A stretch of 10,075 nucleotides of DNA from NCBI GenBank assembly GCA_020848595.1, contig JADLHV010000182.1:1-10075 (forward strand), in the 5' to 3' direction. Of the stretch, positions 8,388 to 10,075 are shown piece after piece. Origin of the DNA: Bacteroidia bacterium (GTDB lineage Bacteria; Bacteroidota; Bacteroidia; NS11-12g; UBA955). The position numbers and the translations under genes are program-made. The notes beneath the pieces are model-generated. The model made no database searches. It saw only the letters and a program-made list of their open reading frames with translations, and was not told where the DNA came from. How positions within the stretch are numbered: the stretch's first letter is position 1; the number at the start of each line of letters is the position of its first letter.

Positions 8388-9802
8388 TGACGCAATAATC
8401 CAGCATCAACACTTACATCTTCTTGAATAGCTTTATTCCGTCGCATTTTAAAACCAAACCAAGCTAAATAAGCAAAACAGATAACTGTTACAAAATATGA
8501 ATTGTGGATACCAATACTATCCGATAAATACCCTTGAAGTGGCGGAACTATTGCACCACCTAAAATCATCATAATAAGTAATGAGGAACCTTGGTTCGTG
8601 TATTTTCCTAAACCTCCAATAGAAAGCGAAAAGATACATGGCCACATGACTGAACAAAACAAACCTCCACTTGTAAACGCTAATAATGCTAATGTTCCAT
8701 TTGTAAATAATCCTACTAACATTAGTACTGTCGCTACCGAACCTAATATGAATAGTGTTTTTGCGGCATCTTCTCCTGCTATAATAAATAGTCCAATGGC
8801 TAATAAAACAAACGGTAAATAGCTTATAAAATCAGATGTGTCGTTATTGTAAAGAGTATTAACTAAGAATACAATACTAAAAGCTAGTAATGGCACTATA
8901 ATTTGTAAAGCAATCATCCCAATTTTACCAACTTTAAAAACTGTAACAGCTCCAGTCCAACGACCGATCATCAAACTGCCCCAATATAATGAGATATATG
9001 GCGCTACCAATGTGTGGTCGATGCCTTTAATTTCGGGTAATTCTAATAAAGCACCCAAATTACTTTGAATACTAACTTCTACACCTACATATAGGAAAAT
9101 AGCTATCATTCCATAAATTAATTGCGGGTGATTGCTAAGTTTAAAATCTTTAGTAGATGTCTCTTCACTGCTAACTTTAGGCAGTTTACTCAATTGTATA
9201 AGCATAGCACACAAAATGAAAAGTCCAAATAATATTAAAGCTGGAGTTTTAACAGATTCAATACCTATACTTTCAGGTTTTGGAGCTTCGGCGCTTCCAA
9301 ATAAAGCAAATCCAAGTAAAACAGGACCTATAGTTGTGCCAAATGAGTTAATACCGCCGGCTAAACTTAATCGATGTGCACCATGAGCTTTATCTCCATA
9401 ATTCGCAACAAAACGATTAGCAACTATTTGTTGGAGAGCAAAACCTAGACCTATGACAAATAAAGCCATTAATAAGAGGATATATGAATTCATGTTGGCT
9501 GCTGGTATAAATAATAGCGCACCAATTGCCGATAATAATAACCCGAAAACTAAACCTTTTTTATATCCTAGTTTGTTAAGGGGATCTCCAAATGCTTCAG
9601 AAAGAACAAAATAGACAATCGAGCCAATGAAATAGGCTAAATAAAATGTAAAATCAACTAGTTGTGATTGAAATTGACTTAATTCAAATTTTACTTTAAA
9701 TAAAGGGATTAAGATGCCGTTACTAGCAGCAACAAAGCCCCAGAAAAAGAACACTGTTATAATAGCAATAAAGCCTGAATTGATTCTTTGAGGTTGATTC
9801 AT
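8384..9802 (-). CDS. FucP/GluP-family sugar MFS transporter
   Basis: A 472-residue inner-membrane carrier of the fucose permease branch of the major facilitator superfamily. It aligns without gaps to E. coli FucP at the first helix (WGFVAASNGILIP, 21-33), at helix 4 (LFVIGLGFALQQIVANRFV, 114-132) and near the end (FSLSIGGLG, then GSSLLIMMILGGAIVPP). About 14 hydrophobic segments can be drawn instead of 12. The extra material, about 53 residues, lies between GRWTG (280-284) and WPCIFSL (387-393), roughly residues 318-370. The positions of FucP Asp46 and Glu135, both important for proton coupling, hold Gly29 and Gln125. The substrate is probably a monosaccharide, but no neighbouring sugar-catabolic gene identifies it. 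The start at 9802 precedes the first helix closely and fits the family. Confidence 0.93.
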   Translation of the reverse strand: MNQPQRINSGFIAIITVFFFWGFVAASNGILIPLFKVKFELSQFQSQLVDFTFYLAYFIGSIVYFVLSEAFGDPLNKLGYKKGLVFGLLLSAIGALLFIPAANMNSYILLLMALFVIGLGFALQQIVANRFVANYGDKAHGAHRLSLAGGINSFGTTIGPVLLGFALFGSAEAPKPESIGIESVKTPALILFGLFILCAMLIQLSKLPKVSSEETSTKDFKLSNHPQLIYGMIAIFLYVGVEVSIQSNLGALLELPEIKGIDHTLVAPYISLYWGSLMIGRWTGAVTVFKVGKIGMIALQIIVPLLAFSIVFLVNTLYNNDTSDFISYLPFVLLAIGLFIIAGEDAAKTLFILGSVATVLMLVGLFTNGTLALLAFTSGGLFCSVMWPCIFSLSIGGLGKYTNQGSSLLIMMILGGAIVPPLQGYLSDSIGIHNSYFVTVICFAYLAWFGFKMRRNKAIQEDVSVDAGLLRH

Positions 9803-9807
9803 AATGG

Positions 9808-9815
9808 CAAAGAAA
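9808..9815 (-). promoter_or_regulatory. Possible -7 element of the MFS transporter gene
   Basis: On the minus strand TTTCTTTG lies five bases before the ATG at 9802. It differs from TAnnTTTG in one position and resembles the argS arrangement (TATCTTTGC and then the start). No good -33 TTG is found at the expected spacing, so the call is weak. Confidence 0.3.
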
Positions 9816-9866
9816 GTAGTTTGGTTGACGATTTAAAAATATATTTTTTTATTGTTCGTTAAATGT

Positions 9867-9874
9867 TATTTTTG
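9867..9874 (+). promoter_or_regulatory. -7 promoter element of the lipoprotein gene
   Basis: TATTTTTG matches TAnnTTTG exactly and would give a leader of roughly 25-30 bases before the ATG at 9909. The -33 region is a T run rather than a clean TTG. The leader holds a short AAACAAACAAAT stretch and only a weak AGAAAG near the start codon, which is common in this phylum. It lies in the 106-bp divergent gap shared with the MFS gene. Confidence 0.45.
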
Positions 9875-9908
9875 CAATAAACAAACAAATATTTTATCAG
9901 AAAGTTTT

Positions 9909-10075
9909 ATGAAAAAATTAATTTATTCTAGCTTAGCTTTATTCGTGGCTTCAATCGCTATGGTTGGTTGCGGAGATGACAATGGTGGCGGTGGTGGTGG
10001 TGATACTACACCTAAAGGTCCAACAATCGAATTTCAAACTAATACCGGTACATTCAGCGGTTATACTTTTGCTAG
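9909..10075 (+). CDS. Lipoprotein, N-terminal part only (3' partial)
   Basis: Fifty-five codons are visible before the right edge, with no stop in frame. The N terminus is a textbook lipoprotein signal: MKKL, a hydrophobic core (residues 4-18), and the lipobox MVGC with the lipidated Cys at residue 21. After it comes GDDN and a run of five glycines, then an ordinary soluble sequence (TPKGPTIEFQTNTGTFSGY). Acidic residues just behind the Cys resemble the lipoprotein export signals that send Bacteroidota lipoproteins to the outer face of the outer membrane. The glycine run looks like a flexible tether. I recognise no domain in the visible part. The gene is divergent from the sugar transporter, which may be coincidental. 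Confidence 0.85.
   Translation, partial: MKKLIYSSLALFVASIAMVGCGDDNGGGGGGDTTPKGPTIEFQTNTGTFSGYTFA

Noticed and set aside
9132..9386. 84-codon plus-strand open frame, and a similar one at 8598-8822
   Set aside because: Both are antisense to transmembrane regions of the sugar transporter, and nothing in them resembles a real protein.
1..10075. A coordinated novel system (defence island, mobile element, biosynthetic cluster)
   Set aside because: Neighbouring genes mostly alternate in strand and have unrelated roles. There are no terminal repeats, integrase, transposase, nuclease, CRISPR or toxin pairs.

Overview
The window looks like an AT-rich chromosomal segment of a member of the Bacteroidota. 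Three things support this. Two different type IX secretion (T9SS) C-terminal sorting domains are present: type B (gliding-motility-associated/CHU_C) on the first protein and type A (Por secretion tail) on the VWA protein. Several promoters match the Bacteroidota -7 element TAnnTTTG, and strong Shine-Dalgarno sequences are largely absent. ArgRS, the FucP-type transporter and the last lipoprotein are all of a Bacteroidota style. I cannot place it below phylum level.

Layout: (1) 2-4150 (+): the 3' part of a giant secreted PKD-repeat protein that runs off the left edge and ends in a type B T9SS sorting domain. (2) 4151-4273: a 123-bp intergenic stretch with a well-formed Bacteroidota promoter almost touching the next start codon. 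(3) 4274-6040 (+): argS. (4) 6069-8114 (-): a secreted von Willebrand factor A protein with a type A T9SS tail, convergent with argS. (5) 8172-8387 (+): a small DUF1653 gene, divergent from the VWA gene by 57 bp. (6) 8384-9802 (-): a FucP-family sugar MFS transporter whose stop codon interlocks with that of the DUF1653 gene. (7) 9909-10075 (+): the first 55 codons of a lipoprotein that runs off the right edge, divergent from the transporter across a 106-bp gap.

No operon is evident. Apart from the first gene and argS, neighbours alternate in strand, and argS has its own promoter. The contents mix housekeeping (argS), uptake (MFS) and cell-surface proteins (PKD giant, VWA protein, lipoprotein). 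I see no RNA gene, insertion sequence, CRISPR array, phage gene or toxin/defence cluster, and no convincing multi-gene novel system. The most informative oddities are the FucP-like protein that lacks both catalytic acidic residues of E. coli FucP and carries an extra ~53-residue block, the secreted VWA protein with a VwkA-like DATGS/DAPPH signature, the near-leaderless argS promoter, and the four-base interlocked stop codons.
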